A stretch of DNA of 64,000 nucleotides, taken from NCBI RefSeq assembly GCF_017916325.1, contig NC_090165.1, forward strand, positions 1,126,001 through 1,190,000, read 5' to 3'. Of the stretch, positions 33,081 through 43,430 are shown piece by piece. The position numbers and the translations under genes were made by a program. The notes beneath the pieces are model-generated. The model did not search any database, was not told the origin of the DNA, and saw only the letters and a program-made list of their open reading frames with translations. The DNA is from Leishmania martiniquensis (lineage: Eukaryota; Euglenozoa; Kinetoplastea; Trypanosomatida; Trypanosomatidae). Numbering within the stretch: the stretch's first letter is position 1; the number at the start of each line of letters is the position of its first letter.

Positions 33081-34406
33081 TTCGGTCGCAAGCCAAGTGC
33101 CATCATGTCATAAGAGAGAGAGAACGGGCACACTTACACAAACAGAAACACAAGCACTCCAAAGAAGGGGCCGTCGCTGCCGCAGGGCTCCTCCCATGCG
33201 AAAGGGGAGGTGAACGCGTCCCCCTCAACACACACGAGTTCACATCGGCCGTCCACGCATGAGAGCTACTGATCGAATCCATGTTGCGGCTCCTACGCTC
33301 GAGGCGCGCTTCAGCGGCGGACGGCCGGGGGCCTGAGAGGTGGTGCCACTCCCGTTGAAGCTGTACAGAAAACATCCCCCTCCCTTCCTTCTGCAGAAGC
33401 GCCACCTCATTCTACCGGCCACAGACTCATGCACTGACGATGACGAAGTAGCGTCGGCTTCTTTTCTGTTCACCTCCTAATGTGTGTGCGCCTGTCCAAC
33501 CTCTGTACTTCGCAGCGTTGTAAGAACCGGAAGAGAGCAAAGCGCGACACGCGGAAGAAAGGAGGAGGCGGTCGGGCTAGAGAGAGGGATCAAAGAGAGA
33601 GAGAGAGCTGAGAGGTGAGAGGTGGGAAAGCAAACGCACCGAGCGAAGCACACAAACACTTAGCGGAGCGCTGGAGAAGCAACGAGAATATGATGAAACC
33701 ACCCGCGCTGCAGAGAAAAACTCCTGCTGGGAAACGAAAAAAGACATGATGGCAAGGGAAGGAGGAGCGGAGTCGAGTGGCCGCGGGAAGTGAGTGGAGA
33801 GCTGCATGAGACCTGGATGGTGGTGTGGATTGGGCGTGAAGAAGAAAAGGGAGCACGATGCCGAGTGCTGGCACCAGACACACACAGGTCCACACGGGAA
33901 CCCTACCCCAATTCTCATGCATAGCGTATGTATCCCTGTGAGGCTCGGTCTAAAGCGATGAGGAAAGAGGCCACTGTGTCTAGCTGGAGCACGGTCAGCT
34001 GGCGTGCAGAAAAGAAGACGGAGCAGGCATGCTTAGATGAGCTAGATAAAGGGCCGCAGGAATACAGGGGAAGCGAGCAGAAGAGGAGCTGCCGGTTCGC
34101 CGCCGCGGCAACGTCGAAAAGTGAAATAGAAAGAAACAGGGTAACATAAAAGGGGCGAGGGACAGGGCCGGTAGCGGACGGCGCCGTCCGACCACCTCGC
34201 GTACGCCAAAAGCTGCGTAGCGGCTCTCCCCCCCCCTTGCGCTGAGACCGGGTCACGCAAGGGTGCCAATCACCATGCTGAGACGCGGAGCGGCTAGTGA
34301 AGGGCAGTGAAGAAGGGCACAGAGAAAGAGAGACAGCAGAGGATCTCGCCTGTGGAGGCCGTGCGTAGATCCTTTTTTTTTTTTGCAGCCCGGCACCCCC
34401 TCCTCT
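33081..34406 (-). other. Presumed 3'UTR of the RRM gene
   Basis: No gene in either strand. A GA run (33590-33610) and long purine bias (33530-33780, 33960-34140) on the plus strand, i.e. pyrimidine-rich in the transcript. Confidence 0.5.
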
Positions 34407-34832
34407 CTAGTAGCCCGCAGGGTGGTGATCGAGGATAATCTCACTCTCAGAGGGCGGCGGCTGCACCCCAACACGTTGGTAGTTGCTATCGAACTCGGCC
34501 AACGCGAGCGGTCGAGGTGGCCGCTTCTCCTCTGCTGCCTTCATGAACTCCTCCCCGACTTGATGGCCGTAAGCAGAGATGGAGGGACTACTCTTTGAGT
34601 AAAGCACAATCATCGGCAAATTTCGACACGTCTGGTAGTGGCAGTGCAGCGCCGCTATAGCAGCATCGGCGTTATCGACGGTGTCGTATGTCACCTCTGC
34701 GTAGCGATGCGGGCCGTCACCAAACAACTCCACGTGATGCACGGTTCCGTATGCAGAGAAGAGCCGCTCAAGGTATTGAACATTTGCGATCGACGATAAG
34801 TTCGACACAAAGAGAGTGGCTTTACCGTCCAT
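34407..34832 (-). CDS. Small single-RRM RNA-binding protein
   Basis: 141 aa, ATG at 34830-34832. One RNA-recognition motif fills residues 5-80: RNP2 LFVSNL (7-12) and RNP1-like HRYAEVTY (42-49), lacking the usual aromatic at the first RNP1 aromatic place. The C-terminal tail (90-141) is Pro/Glu-rich and likely disordered. A longer open frame begins at an ATG at 35177, but its first 115 residues are low-complexity, and an acceptor (CTCTGCTCTGTTACCAG, AG at 34834-34835) sits directly before the chosen start, so I take the short form. Kinetoplastids regulate genes mainly through such proteins; RNA target unknown. Confidence 0.85.
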   Translation of the reverse strand: MDGKATLFVSNLSSIANVQYLERLFSAYGTVHHVELFGDGPHRYAEVTYDTVDNADAAIAALHCHYQTCRNLPMIVLYSKSSPSISAYGHQVGEEFMKAAEEKRPPRPLALAEFDSNYQRVGVQPPPSESEIILDHHPAGY

Positions 34833-34833
34833 T

Positions 34834-34858
34834 CTGGTAACAGAGCAGAGGGAGGAAG
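34834..34858 (-). promoter_or_regulatory. Predicted trans-splice acceptor of the RRM gene
   Basis: Pyrimidine tract CCTTCCTCCCTCTGCTCTG then ACCAG, leaving one base before the ATG. Another AG lies slightly upstream, so the leader could be longer. Confidence 0.4.
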
Positions 34859-36244
34859 GCTGCGGCTCTTTTTTTCCTCGTGCCGCCAACGGGCTATACG
34901 GTACTCGAGAGAGAACGAGATTTACGCAGAGCCGGCACTCCTTCTCCTCGGGGATGACTCGGCGCCCTAGTACAGATATCAGCGTGGGCCTCCAGAGGGC
35001 GCACGACAGCACCGCCGATGTAAGTAGGCAGACGATATGCGTAGATGGACTATGCGGGTCGAACTGTTGCTTCAACGTAGGCACAGCAGTGCAGTCATGT
35101 AAAAGCGAGGAGGAGGGGAAAAAGGAGGTGGAGGTGGAAGCGATGGTATACAAATATATGTAACCGAGACACGGCATGAGTAGAGTGCAGCAGAGAGAGA
35201 GAGATCAGCTCTCAGGAATGGCCCCTCACGTACACGGCAAGTCGACAGTATGGAAGCCTTTGAGTACGTATCAGCAACGTTTCGAGCAGGAGAGAAGGCG
35301 CCCTCTGTTTCGAAAGAGAGAGCGTCCGTCGACTAAACTGCCGTTTAGTGAGGAATCTGGCTCTCAAAGACGCAAACGTGTACCCGCGATCTATTGCTAC
35401 TCTGTGCTTCAAGTTTAAGCTTCTCGCCTCACGCCTGGTGTGCTGGAGCAGCTCGCCACCACGCCCCTCGGCCCTTTCGCGGGATGAGCGGGACTGACAG
35501 GCAAAAAGAGGAGACTTGTAAGAGGCGAAATCGACCTTGCCGCTCTGTGCAGTCGGATAGAATGCGCTCGGTGCGTATCAGAGAGAGTCGGCTTCTCTAC
35601 ATGCTCGCTCTCGTATGCGAGTCCTAGAAGCACACCCGCCGCGCCATCCGTCCCTCGGGCCCCTTGAAGCCTATCGCCATCTCCAGGCACCACAACTCGA
35701 CACACTCACGCACCAGCAGAGCGGGCACGTGAGAGAAATGCTCCGCCGTCTCCTCAAGAGCACCCGAGGAAAAGCGACGGCTAACCCGCTATCAGAGCGA
35801 GGACGGTTTTTCTGACGGGAAGAAGACAGGCTAAATACGTATGCCGACTTTTTCGAGCTGCGAATGCCGCTGCTATCTAATCGGGCTCGATCGTTCACTT
35901 GCAGTACAGTCAGCGTCCCCTTTTCTTCCTCTTCTCACTGCTGCACTTCATTACCGATGAACTTCTTGAGATGCGTCGCTGCCTGTAAGTCCCCGAGGCA
36001 CACAACGAATAAAGGGGCATCTTCGCGCCTCGCCATCCCAACACAGGAGAAGGGGCACGACTTTTTCGAGCGCTTACACGCGCCCAATAGGGTGGCACGA
36101 GAAAGGCAAAGCCGAGGATGGCTGCCATAAGCGCCACAGTAAGAGCAACAACCATGGGAATTGAGGGCGGGGGGGCGCAGCCTTATCGCAGAACTGCTAT
36201 GAGCAGGGTTGTGGAGTGCATGCTCCGCGTTCCCGTCAGCACGT
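34859..36244. other. Intergenic between RRM gene and the SIDER-like copy in the HMGR 3'UTR
   Basis: No gene. A second pyrimidine tract in the transcribed strand at 35100-35145 could be an upstream acceptor. ATACAAATATATGTAA at about 35149-35163. Confidence 0.45.
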
Positions 36245-36735
36245 TCCTTCTCTGCCGCACAACGTGAATTCAGCTCCGCTCCGAAGCCAGCGCACCAGAC
36301 GCACATCGCGTCACTCAAGGCAGCGGCAGGCGCGTCTTTCCGCAAGGCGCCGACTCCGTCACCGCAGCGCAGCCCCTGGCCCAGCGCCCGCTCGCCCCTC
36401 GCTGTGTACGCCTCGCCCCACACCCCAGTACGCCGGCAGCCACGCCGCGCATCCCTCTCGAGGTGGCGCAGGCTCCCCGCACCGACAGGCAGCGAGGGCC
36501 GCTTGGGATACGCTCGAGCGACGCCCACACGCTGCCCCGTCATGCGGATCGTGCAAGCGGCTTCACTGCCGCAGGTCGCTCCGACCCCGCCCCTCCTAGC
36601 ACCCGGCCGCCGGCATCAGCAGCGCGATGCGCTGCTCTGACCCCCCCCCCGCCCTACGGCGCGGCTGCCTGGCCCTGCGTCCGCACTGACATGACGCGCG
36701 GAGGTGTTCCCCTCCGTCATCGAGGGCCCCGTTGC
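36245..36735 (-). repeat. SIDER-like dispersed repeat, copy 4 (subtype B)
   Basis: Same left end and core as copies 1 and 3; right part like copy 1 (GGAGGTGTTCCCCTCC, TCATCGAGGG). The C-run in the core is longest here. It lies about 180 bp past the HMG-CoA reductase stop, in its 3'UTR. Confidence 0.7.
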
Positions 36736-36918
36736 TGCCAGCAGAAATGAAAAAGGGCACACAGCGCACGCTCAGAGACACGCACGCACGGTTACGTAGC
36801 CGCACATTCAGGCATAGGGAAGCGCCTAGCAGCCCTGCTCTATGCACGAGTCACCCCTCCCTGAAGCCACTTCATCCCAGCTGTGCAGAAGCAGCAAAGC
36901 AGCTCCCTGCAAGTCATC

Positions 36919-38220
36919 TTACTGACTCGGAGGCTTGCGATTCAGCTTCATGTGGGCACTTAGTAGGTGGCCAGCGGCAAGGCCGGCCAAGAGGGACAGC
37001 TCCCCGCAAATCACGGCACCTGCAACGACGCGGGCGATCTGGCGGGAGTTGGCGCCCGGGTTCTCCTTGTCGGCGCCGGCGCACCCCATCAGTTCCAGCA
37101 TCGCGCGTTGCGAAGACAGACCTGTGCCACCACCAACGGAGCCGACTTCGATGCTCGGCATCGTGAGGCTGATCATGAGATCCTCCCCAGTTTTGTCCAC
37201 TGTGGTCATGCACATGGAGGACTCCACCACCTGAGCGGGGTCCTGGCCCGTGGCGATGAAGACGGCGGCTACAATGTTGGCCGCGTGTGCGTTGAAGCCG
37301 CCGATGGAGCCCGCAAGGGCAGAACCCCGCAAGTTCTTTGTGACATTCAGTGACACAACGCTGTCAACAGTGCACTTGAGAACACCCTCAACGATATCAC
37401 GCTTGATGACGGCTTCCGCCACAACCGACTTCCCGCGTCCCTCAACCCAGTTCACTGCAGACGGCTTCTTGTCAGTGCAGAAGTTGCCCGACAAGGCCAG
37501 CACCCGCACAGAGGGAATGTGCTGCTGCAGCACTTGCAGCGCCTTGTCGCAGCCCTTCGTAATCATGTTCATGCCCATCGCATCGCCAGTGAAGGCAGAG
37601 AAGCGCATGTGCACCTGGCGGCCTGCCATGGCGCACTTGATGCCCAGCAACTTCCCGAAGCGGGTGGTCGACTCGAAAGCCTCCTTCAGCGCTTCAAATC
37701 GCTCCTCACAGAACTTGACCACGGCGATGGCTTCGTCGAAGGAGTTCACCTCCACTACGGGGGCGCGCGTCATAGCCTCCTTCAGCACCACAGTCCGGCA
37801 GCCGCCGCTTTGGTTGATGGCGCGTGCGCCACGGTGCGTGCTGGCAATCAGCGCACCCTCCGTCGTCGCCATCGGCAGTCCCACCTCTCTTCCATCTAAC
37901 AGCAGCGGGCCAGCCATCCCCACTGGTACCGGAACGTAGCCAAGGATGTTCTCGCAGCTTTGGCCCACAACACTGCTCCAGTCGTAGTTCCTATACGGCA
38001 ACCTCTCCAGCGGATGCGTGGAAGCGGAAGATGGGCACATCTTCTTTACAATCTCGCGACGAATGGCAATGGCACGGTCGTAGTCGGGGGCAAGCGCCTG
38101 CTCCAGGCCATAGAATGCAATCTTCTTCTCCTCCACTTGCTTGATAATCTCTGCATCAGACATGGATGCCCAGCTCCCTCCCTTGGCGGCGGAGCAAGCA
38201 CGCAGCAGAGAGCGACGCAT
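36919..38220 (-). CDS. HMGR: HMG-CoA reductase (soluble)
   Basis: 433 aa; reduces HMG-CoA to mevalonate with two NADPH, the committed step to ergosterol, dolichol and ubiquinone. ATG at 38218-38220; the open frame continues 340 codons upstream but that part is low-complexity leader. Family blocks: ENILGYVPVPVGMAGPL (90-106), TTEGALIASTHRGARA with catalytic Glu about 121, DAMGMN (about 210), DKKPSAVNW with catalytic Lys (about 248), GQDPAQ with catalytic Asp (about 325), GGGTGLSSQ, and the C-terminal LSAHMKLN with catalytic His. There is no sterol-sensing membrane domain, as known for trypanosomatid enzymes; the basic N-terminus MRRSLLRACSAAK fits mitochondrial import reported for Leishmania. 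An acceptor AG lies two bases before the ATG (38223-38224). Confidence 0.97.
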   Translation of the reverse strand: MRRSLLRACSAAKGGSWASMSDAEIIKQVEEKKIAFYGLEQALAPDYDRAIAIRREIVKKMCPSSASTHPLERLPYRNYDWSSVVGQSCENILGYVPVPVGMAGPLLLDGREVGLPMATTEGALIASTHRGARAINQSGGCRTVVLKEAMTRAPVVEVNSFDEAIAVVKFCEERFEALKEAFESTTRFGKLLGIKCAMAGRQVHMRFSAFTGDAMGMNMITKGCDKALQVLQQHIPSVRVLALSGNFCTDKKPSAVNWVEGRGKSVVAEAVIKRDIVEGVLKCTVDSVVSLNVTKNLRGSALAGSIGGFNAHAANIVAAVFIATGQDPAQVVESSMCMTTVDKTGEDLMISLTMPSIEVGSVGGGTGLSSQRAMLELMGCAGADKENPGANSRQIARVVAGAVICGELSLLAGLAAGHLLSAHMKLNRKPPSQ

Positions 38221-38222
38221 GG

Positions 38223-38241
38223 CTGTGAAAGGATAGAGAGG
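38223..38241 (-). promoter_or_regulatory. Predicted trans-splice acceptor of HMGR
   Basis: CCTCTCTATCCTTTCACAG immediately before CCATG on the minus strand. This would give a 2-nt leader beyond the spliced leader; a further-upstream acceptor is possible. Confidence 0.4.
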
Positions 38242-39797
38242 TAATGTGCTATAGCAATGCAGCGCCTTGACAGCAAGAAAAATGGGGACGGCGAGGGGGA
38301 GAGACGAGGACAGCAATGGGTAAGATAACTTGGCTACTCGGGAATCAGACGCGAGCGATGGAGGCGTACGATGCGAAATGTAGCACACGCGAAAGGAAAG
38401 TGGTGGAGAATTGAAAAAAAAATCCGCTTCAAGGCAAACCGTGGGGAGAAGACGACGCCGAGCAGCAAAAAAGCACGAGAAAGAACTGGCGTTGAAGTCA
38501 GTGCGATTACGATTCGCTCCCGTGTACGTTTTCGTTTGTGCAGTTGTTAAAGAGATGGGAGAGAGAGAAGGGTGAGAAGCCCGAAATTTGAGCAGATGCC
38601 GTTCACTCGTCGCTCTGTCAGCGCTCCTGTCACAGACACGCTCAGAAGCGAGTGAAAAGAGGGAGAAACCAAATAAGAAGTGAAGAAAGGAACGCCAAAT
38701 AAAAAAAACGGAACGAAGCGACGATATTGTGCAGTCCCCTCCCTGAGAGGTGAGGGGGGGGGGGAGAAGCGCAAGTGATCTCGAATCGGGTGTTACGGGT
38801 CGTAATTTTTTTTCATGAGGGAAGAGGGAGAGGGGCAATGGATGTGTGAGGGGTGTACCTACTTCTGCCCGACGGCAGTGGAGTGTCCAAGAGAAAGATG
38901 TAAGCGTAGGAAACAAGAAACCGAAATCACCGGCAAAAGGGCCGAAGGAGAGTGGCAAAAAAGGGGGGAAGAGGGAAAGGGACGGAGGAGATAACAGGAG
39001 GAGACAAGGGTGATGAGAGGAGAGAGGGGCGGAGAGAGAAATGAATAAAAAGGAGCCAACGGTGCAGCACACAAGAAGGAAAGGGTAATCTGACTCTTGG
39101 CGTGTTTCCAGTATTTGCTGTGCGGGGTGAAAGAGCGAGAAGGGGATGTAATGAGCGATTTCCTTCTGCGCAGGTGGATCGGGATTCGTGATCACGCAGA
39201 AAGCCATACCATGGCACACCCACGAGTAGGTGCGCGTCACGCAGCAGGCATTTGTGAGTGATGTGGTGGTGGTGATGGCAAGTGAAGGGAAGAATGAAGG
39301 GGATCACATAGAAGAAGGAGTCGAGGCGAAAGTGAAGCACATAATCATGTCACCGAAAGACGCCCGATATCAGGCAAGGAGCCGGTGTGGATCGCTGGCG
39401 TACCATGCGAGGCAGCGTCTTGTGCACGCCTCACTACTCTTGGAAAGAGACGCTAGGACACCAAATGCGCGAGACGCACTGCTGCCGGTGCGTGCCCTTG
39501 CAGGTCTGAAGTGCGGCCGCAACAAAAAGCGATGACGGATCGATACGAGGGGCAGCGGTGTGTATGTGTGTGGGTGCGTGTAACTGTGCGGTTGAGGCGA
39601 GGCGCGTAGCCTACCTTCCACACTCCGTCCCCGCAGGCCACAGGCATCACTCGAGTGAGCAAGAGAGCCTCCACACATGAAAGTACCGCTTCCATTCCTC
39701 TTTCATTTTCCTTCCTTCGAAGAACTCAAAGTAACAAAATGAAGCTGGTAAGAGCGTCGTGCCTGACTTAATCATCCTTGCCTTCCCGTGCGCTCCT
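38242..39797. other. Intergenic between HMGR and eS26
   Basis: No gene. Strong purine bias on the plus strand from 38380 to 39060 (pyrimidine-rich transcript) explains the apparent long open frame extending HMGR upstream. Nothing else noted. Confidence 0.6.
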
Positions 39798-40136
39798 TTA
39801 CTTCTTTCCGGCGGGACGGTACGGCACCTTCTTCGTGTAGCGCGTCTTGCGGCTCTCGACCGGGCGAGCGCGCACGGTGCGGCTGTGAATGGCGCACGCA
39901 ATGCAGAAGCGCTGCTTCATATAGAGCTTCGGCATCGGAAAATTAGCGCCGTACACAGGGGACGCCTCCGCCACATCGCGGGCAGAGGCGGCATCCAGCA
40001 TGCGGCGCACCACGAAGCGTCCCACGGCCTTGTCCTTCGGCGTCAGACGACCGCAGTTGAAGCAGTGGATCGGCTTGACGCGACCGCGGCTGTGCGGGGG
40101 CTTTGAACGTCCGTGGTTGCGGCGCTTGGTCGTCAT
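39798..40136 (-). CDS. RPS26: 40S ribosomal protein eS26
   Basis: 112 aa, ATG at 40134-40136 (start MTTKRRNHGRSK). It binds the 3' end of 18S rRNA at the mRNA exit. Visible: basic N-terminus, the zinc-ribbon cysteines in IHCFNCGRLTPKDKAVGRF and FCIACAIHSRTVRAR, and the conserved PKLYMKQRFC. Length matches the family (about 100-119 aa). Compared with animals, one of the N-terminal-cluster cysteines (human CTNCARC) is absent, leaving C-x2-C plus C-x2-C. Pyrimidine-rich leader with AG near 40160. Confidence 0.97.
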   Translation of the reverse strand: MTTKRRNHGRSKPPHSRGRVKPIHCFNCGRLTPKDKAVGRFVVRRMLDAASARDVAEASPVYGANFPMPKLYMKQRFCIACAIHSRTVRARPVESRKTRYTKKVPYRPAGKK

Positions 40137-40784
40137 GATGATTTCACAGACACTTCGCTGAGTATGTATGTACGGTCGTGGACAAGTAAAGGAAAATGGT
40201 GTGGAGGTGTGAGGTCGTAGTACAGGGAAGGTATGTGGGTTTGTGTGGGATGAGGGGAGCGAAAATGTAGGAACGTGCGCGTGTGAATTCAAGCATGTGA
40301 AATAGAAAGAAGAGGGCGAGGCATCATGATGAATGTGAAAAAGGTGGTGCTGAACGGAAAACACACCAGTACCTGTAACGGCGCCAGCGTCTCAGGTAGA
40401 CGAGTCGTGTCTCGGTTTGTCTGTGTGTTTGTGTGTTCGCACTTTCCCTGTCAGCGGTGCATGCCAATGACTTTCTCTGCCAGAGCTGCAGAAAAACGGC
40501 AACCCGGCGTCATGGAGAGCACTTTCAGAAAAAAAATCAGGTTGTGCACACACTCAGAGGGAGCGAGCAAGCGAATGGAGCACAAGTGCAGCGGAAGTAC
40601 ACCAAAAAAAAAAGAGGAGCTGAAGGACCATGAACAAAAAAAAATAATGAATCCCCCAAATGGAAGGTGCATTGCATTCCACGAATAGCGCATCGCTTTT
40701 TGTTCTCTGCTTTATCTCGGCGTAGCCCTGTTTGAAGGCGGTCTCTTGCGGCTGGGAAGAAACGCATGCGCGCGCGTAGAAATT
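40137..40784. other. Intergenic
   Basis: No gene. Plus-strand A-runs (40530-40650) mean U-runs in the transcript. eS26 leader pyrimidine tract around 40185-40200. Confidence 0.5.
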
Positions 40785-43430
40785 TCACAGGGAAGGTGGA
40801 CGCTGATGCGAAGGGGCCTCCGCTTCCCTGGTTGCGACACCATCACCAAAGTACCGTATCTTCGTCGAGGGAAACCGAACGCGTTGCCGTGGGGACGCTT
40901 TTTGAATCGCTGCCGTGTCTTGCGGGACGCTGTACTGAGACACTGCCACTGCCGAGGGTGGATCGGCGGCTGCGGTAGTTGGCGGGAGCTCGAGCGAAGG
41001 TGCAGAAATGACGGATTCTGCCACCTGAGAAGCCGCCGTGATAGTTGACGGCATCGGCGCTGGCGTTGCTGCCGCGATGGGCATACCGGTCTCCGTGGGC
41101 ATTGGCAGGCGTTGGTGCACTGCTGGGCTCAGTAGCACCTTGGTTCCCATTGCCTCTGCAGAAAGCATGGGGCCTTTGCTTGACGGGGCGTATGGAAACG
41201 GTGGACGGAGTGGTGGCATGCGGGTAGGTTGATTGTAGACGCTCGCTCGCACCCATGCCGATACAGCCACGCGCTCGTCTCGCGCCAGCTGCGCTTCCTT
41301 CGAGGCCTCCAGCCGCTGAAAGCTGAAAGGATCGAACTCCGCCCCAGACTCAGCGGCTCGCATCATTGCCGCCAAGCATGGCTGGCTGATTGGAGAGGCC
41401 CCACAGACGCTGATGAGACGAGTGAGCCGCTGGTATACCTCACCAACTTTGACAGCGTGCTCTTCTTGTGCTGCTTCCAGCTGGGCCGAGAGTGCGTTGC
41501 TGTCACGAAGGACTCGCGTCAAGGAGGCTTGGAGAGATTCGATCTGAGCGGTAAGGTGGCGCTCATCCGCCTCGTTCGCAGCCCAGTTCGCCTGCACGCG
41601 GACCTGCAGCGCCGCTGCCTCCGCCTTACATCGCTGAGCGTTCACCGCCATGTCGTGTGCAATAACGTCACCTTCGTTAGCAGCGTCTGCAAGTCCCTCC
41701 TCCACGCCCTGCGCCATGCCTTGCTCGTAGGCTTCCGCCGCAACCCTCTCCTTTGCTTCTTCGTACTGCCGATCACGAGCGGAGAGCTCTTCGATGAGGT
41801 CCTGCTTGAGCTGCCGTAGCTCAACTGCTGCGTGATCACGCTCTTCCTGAATAAGTTGAGCGTAGTGCGTACTGTCGCTCTCTGTCTTTGCTCTGATTTG
41901 CTGCGTGAGTGACTCCTTGAGCTGTGTATCGTCTTGGAGACTGCGCAGCTCTTCCTGCAAGGAAACCAACTTCGACTCTAACAGCTTACGCCTGGCTACC
42001 TCTTCGCTGTAGTTCTCCTCGAGCGTCCGCAACTTCTCTTCGTTCACCTGGTGATCGCCGACTGAGACGTTCAGTCGTATCTTCTCCTCTTTCAAGCGTA
42101 CGTCGTTCGCGCGAAGGACATTTTTGAGCGCGTGGAGGTGTCGGCTCGAGTCGCCCACCTCACCATCGAGCCGAACAATTCTCGCTTGCGTGTCTGAAAG
42201 CTGCCTGTCTAGCTCGATGCGTTCACTGGCGCTATCATCGAATGCAGCCTTCGCCTCCGCGCCCAAGGTCTTCGTCGTCTGAAGAAATTTGGCAAGTCGG
42301 GCCTCCAGCTCTCGATTTCGTGCCTCTGTTTCGCCAATGACGGCTCTTTTGTCTTCGACAGCGTTTTTCTTGGCGTCGCTCTCCGCAAGAAGGTGCTCGA
42401 CCGAGTACTCGATTTGTGCGCTTGTCAAGCTTCGTGCTCCAGACTGACGCTCATGACGCTTCAGGCTGGCACAGACACCGTCCAGCTCGCGCCGAGTGTC
42501 ACGCAGTTGCTCAGTGAGAGTAAACACCTGATCACGCAGCCTGTCCACTAGCAAAAACTGTTCCTTGCTGAAGCCATTCGTCGCCATTGCCGAGTAGCCA
42601 TCTACACAGTCTGAAGCAACGACAAGAGACCGCGTCAGCGAACCTGTAGCCGTCCTAGTGTCACCTTCTATCAAAAGCGGCTGACCTTTATCCTTGGCGG
42701 CCCTGTTGGGCTGAGATTTCAATGAGGCTTGCTGATCTTTGCGACGAGCGATCTCGACATAAAAGCACATGTTGACGTTTGGGCCGCGTCCACGTTTTGC
42801 CTTTGCAGGGACTACAATGAGGCGCTGTCCTCCTTCCCTCATGCCTACCGTCATCCCCTCGAAGCCTCGCATCATCGCTGTCACACATTGGTGACTAGCT
42901 GGCACCGTGAACTTCACCGCATCCTCGCTCTCCTTCTCCAGAAGGCTGCCAAGGCGCGGTAGTCCAGTGCTGGAGTCACTACACTGAACTACCCATACAC
43001 GGTAAAAAGCTTTTACGAGATCGCCAACAAAGATCTGCTTGTTCTCCTTGCCCTTGACAACATCGCACGAAAGGATACTGTCCGTCGGCTCACCAGCCGC
43101 ACCAAACATCGCCACAGTAACCTGCGCAGAAAATTCGATGGCGGCATCCTCTGTGGTAAACTGCAAAGACCAATAGTGACTATTTTCGTCGCGAAAGGTG
43201 ACGTAAGAACCGTCACGAGTGATATGAGCGCCAGCATCGTTGCTTGCCAATACAGCCGCTGTGCAGATGTATTTATTGTCACGATAGCAGCCGAGCTTGA
43301 AAGTTGTGTCGCTTGCCTTGCTCCCAATGAGAGCACAGTTCACCGGCCCATACTCGTCATACGCCCCGGTGGACTCAGAAAACGAGTGCAGCACTGCGTT
43401 CACAACACATGTGAAGTCAACAGTCGACAT
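40785..43430 (-). CDS. FKBP15/WAFL-like protein: WH1, degenerate FKBP, long coiled coil
   Basis: 881 aa from the ATG at 43428-43430; an ATG 17 codons upstream (43479-43481) adds MIFVRVLLTLLEVPYVL, which I think is leader. Residues 5-110 look like a WH1/EVH1-type domain, 122-230 like an FKBP fold (DVVKGKENKQIFVGDLVKAFY ... GFEGMTVGMREGGQRLIVVP ... NVNMCFYVEIAR). Residues about 295-670 form coiled coil, and the tail beyond 730 is Pro/Ser-rich. This order is that of FKBP15/WAFL, an actin- and microtubule-linked early-endosome protein. The FKBP part lacks the pocket Trp (Phe in RGFEGM) and the AYG tyrosine, so prolyl-isomerase activity is unlikely. Codon use is less GC-rich than in genes further left. 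Confidence 0.8.
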   Translation of the reverse strand: MSTVDFTCVVNAVLHSFSESTGAYDEYGPVNCALIGSKASDTTFKLGCYRDNKYICTAAVLASNDAGAHITRDGSYVTFRDENSHYWSLQFTTEDAAIEFSAQVTVAMFGAAGEPTDSILSCDVVKGKENKQIFVGDLVKAFYRVWVVQCSDSSTGLPRLGSLLEKESEDAVKFTVPASHQCVTAMMRGFEGMTVGMREGGQRLIVVPAKAKRGRGPNVNMCFYVEIARRKDQQASLKSQPNRAAKDKGQPLLIEGDTRTATGSLTRSLVVASDCVDGYSAMATNGFSKEQFLLVDRLRDQVFTLTEQLRDTRRELDGVCASLKRHERQSGARSLTSAQIEYSVEHLLAESDAKKNAVEDKRAVIGETEARNRELEARLAKFLQTTKTLGAEAKAAFDDSASERIELDRQLSDTQARIVRLDGEVGDSSRHLHALKNVLRANDVRLKEEKIRLNVSVGDHQVNEEKLRTLEENYSEEVARRKLLESKLVSLQEELRSLQDDTQLKESLTQQIRAKTESDSTHYAQLIQEERDHAAVELRQLKQDLIEELSARDRQYEEAKERVAAEAYEQGMAQGVEEGLADAANEGDVIAHDMAVNAQRCKAEAAALQVRVQANWAANEADERHLTAQIESLQASLTRVLRDSNALSAQLEAAQEEHAVKVGEVYQRLTRLISVCGASPISQPCLAAMMRAAESGAEFDPFSFQRLEASKEAQLARDERVAVSAWVRASVYNQPTRMPPLRPPFPYAPSSKGPMLSAEAMGTKVLLSPAVHQRLPMPTETGMPIAAATPAPMPSTITAASQVAESVISAPSLELPPTTAAADPPSAVAVSQYSVPQDTAAIQKASPRQRVRFPSTKIRYFGDGVATREAEAPSHQRPPSL

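Noticed and set aside
34833..35177. N-terminal extension of the RRM protein from an ATG at 35177
   Set aside because: Leader-like composition and a good acceptor directly before the shorter start.
36935..37939. Plus-strand frames opposite HMGR
   Set aside because: Antisense shadows of the reductase.
38221..39240. N-terminal extension giving a 773-aa HMG-CoA reductase
   Set aside because: The extension is pyrimidine-tract translation; a membrane domain like that of animal HMGR is not present, and an acceptor lies just before the chosen ATG.
40137..40364. N-terminal extension of eS26
   Set aside because: Family length and the conserved start TTKRRNHGR place the start at 40136.
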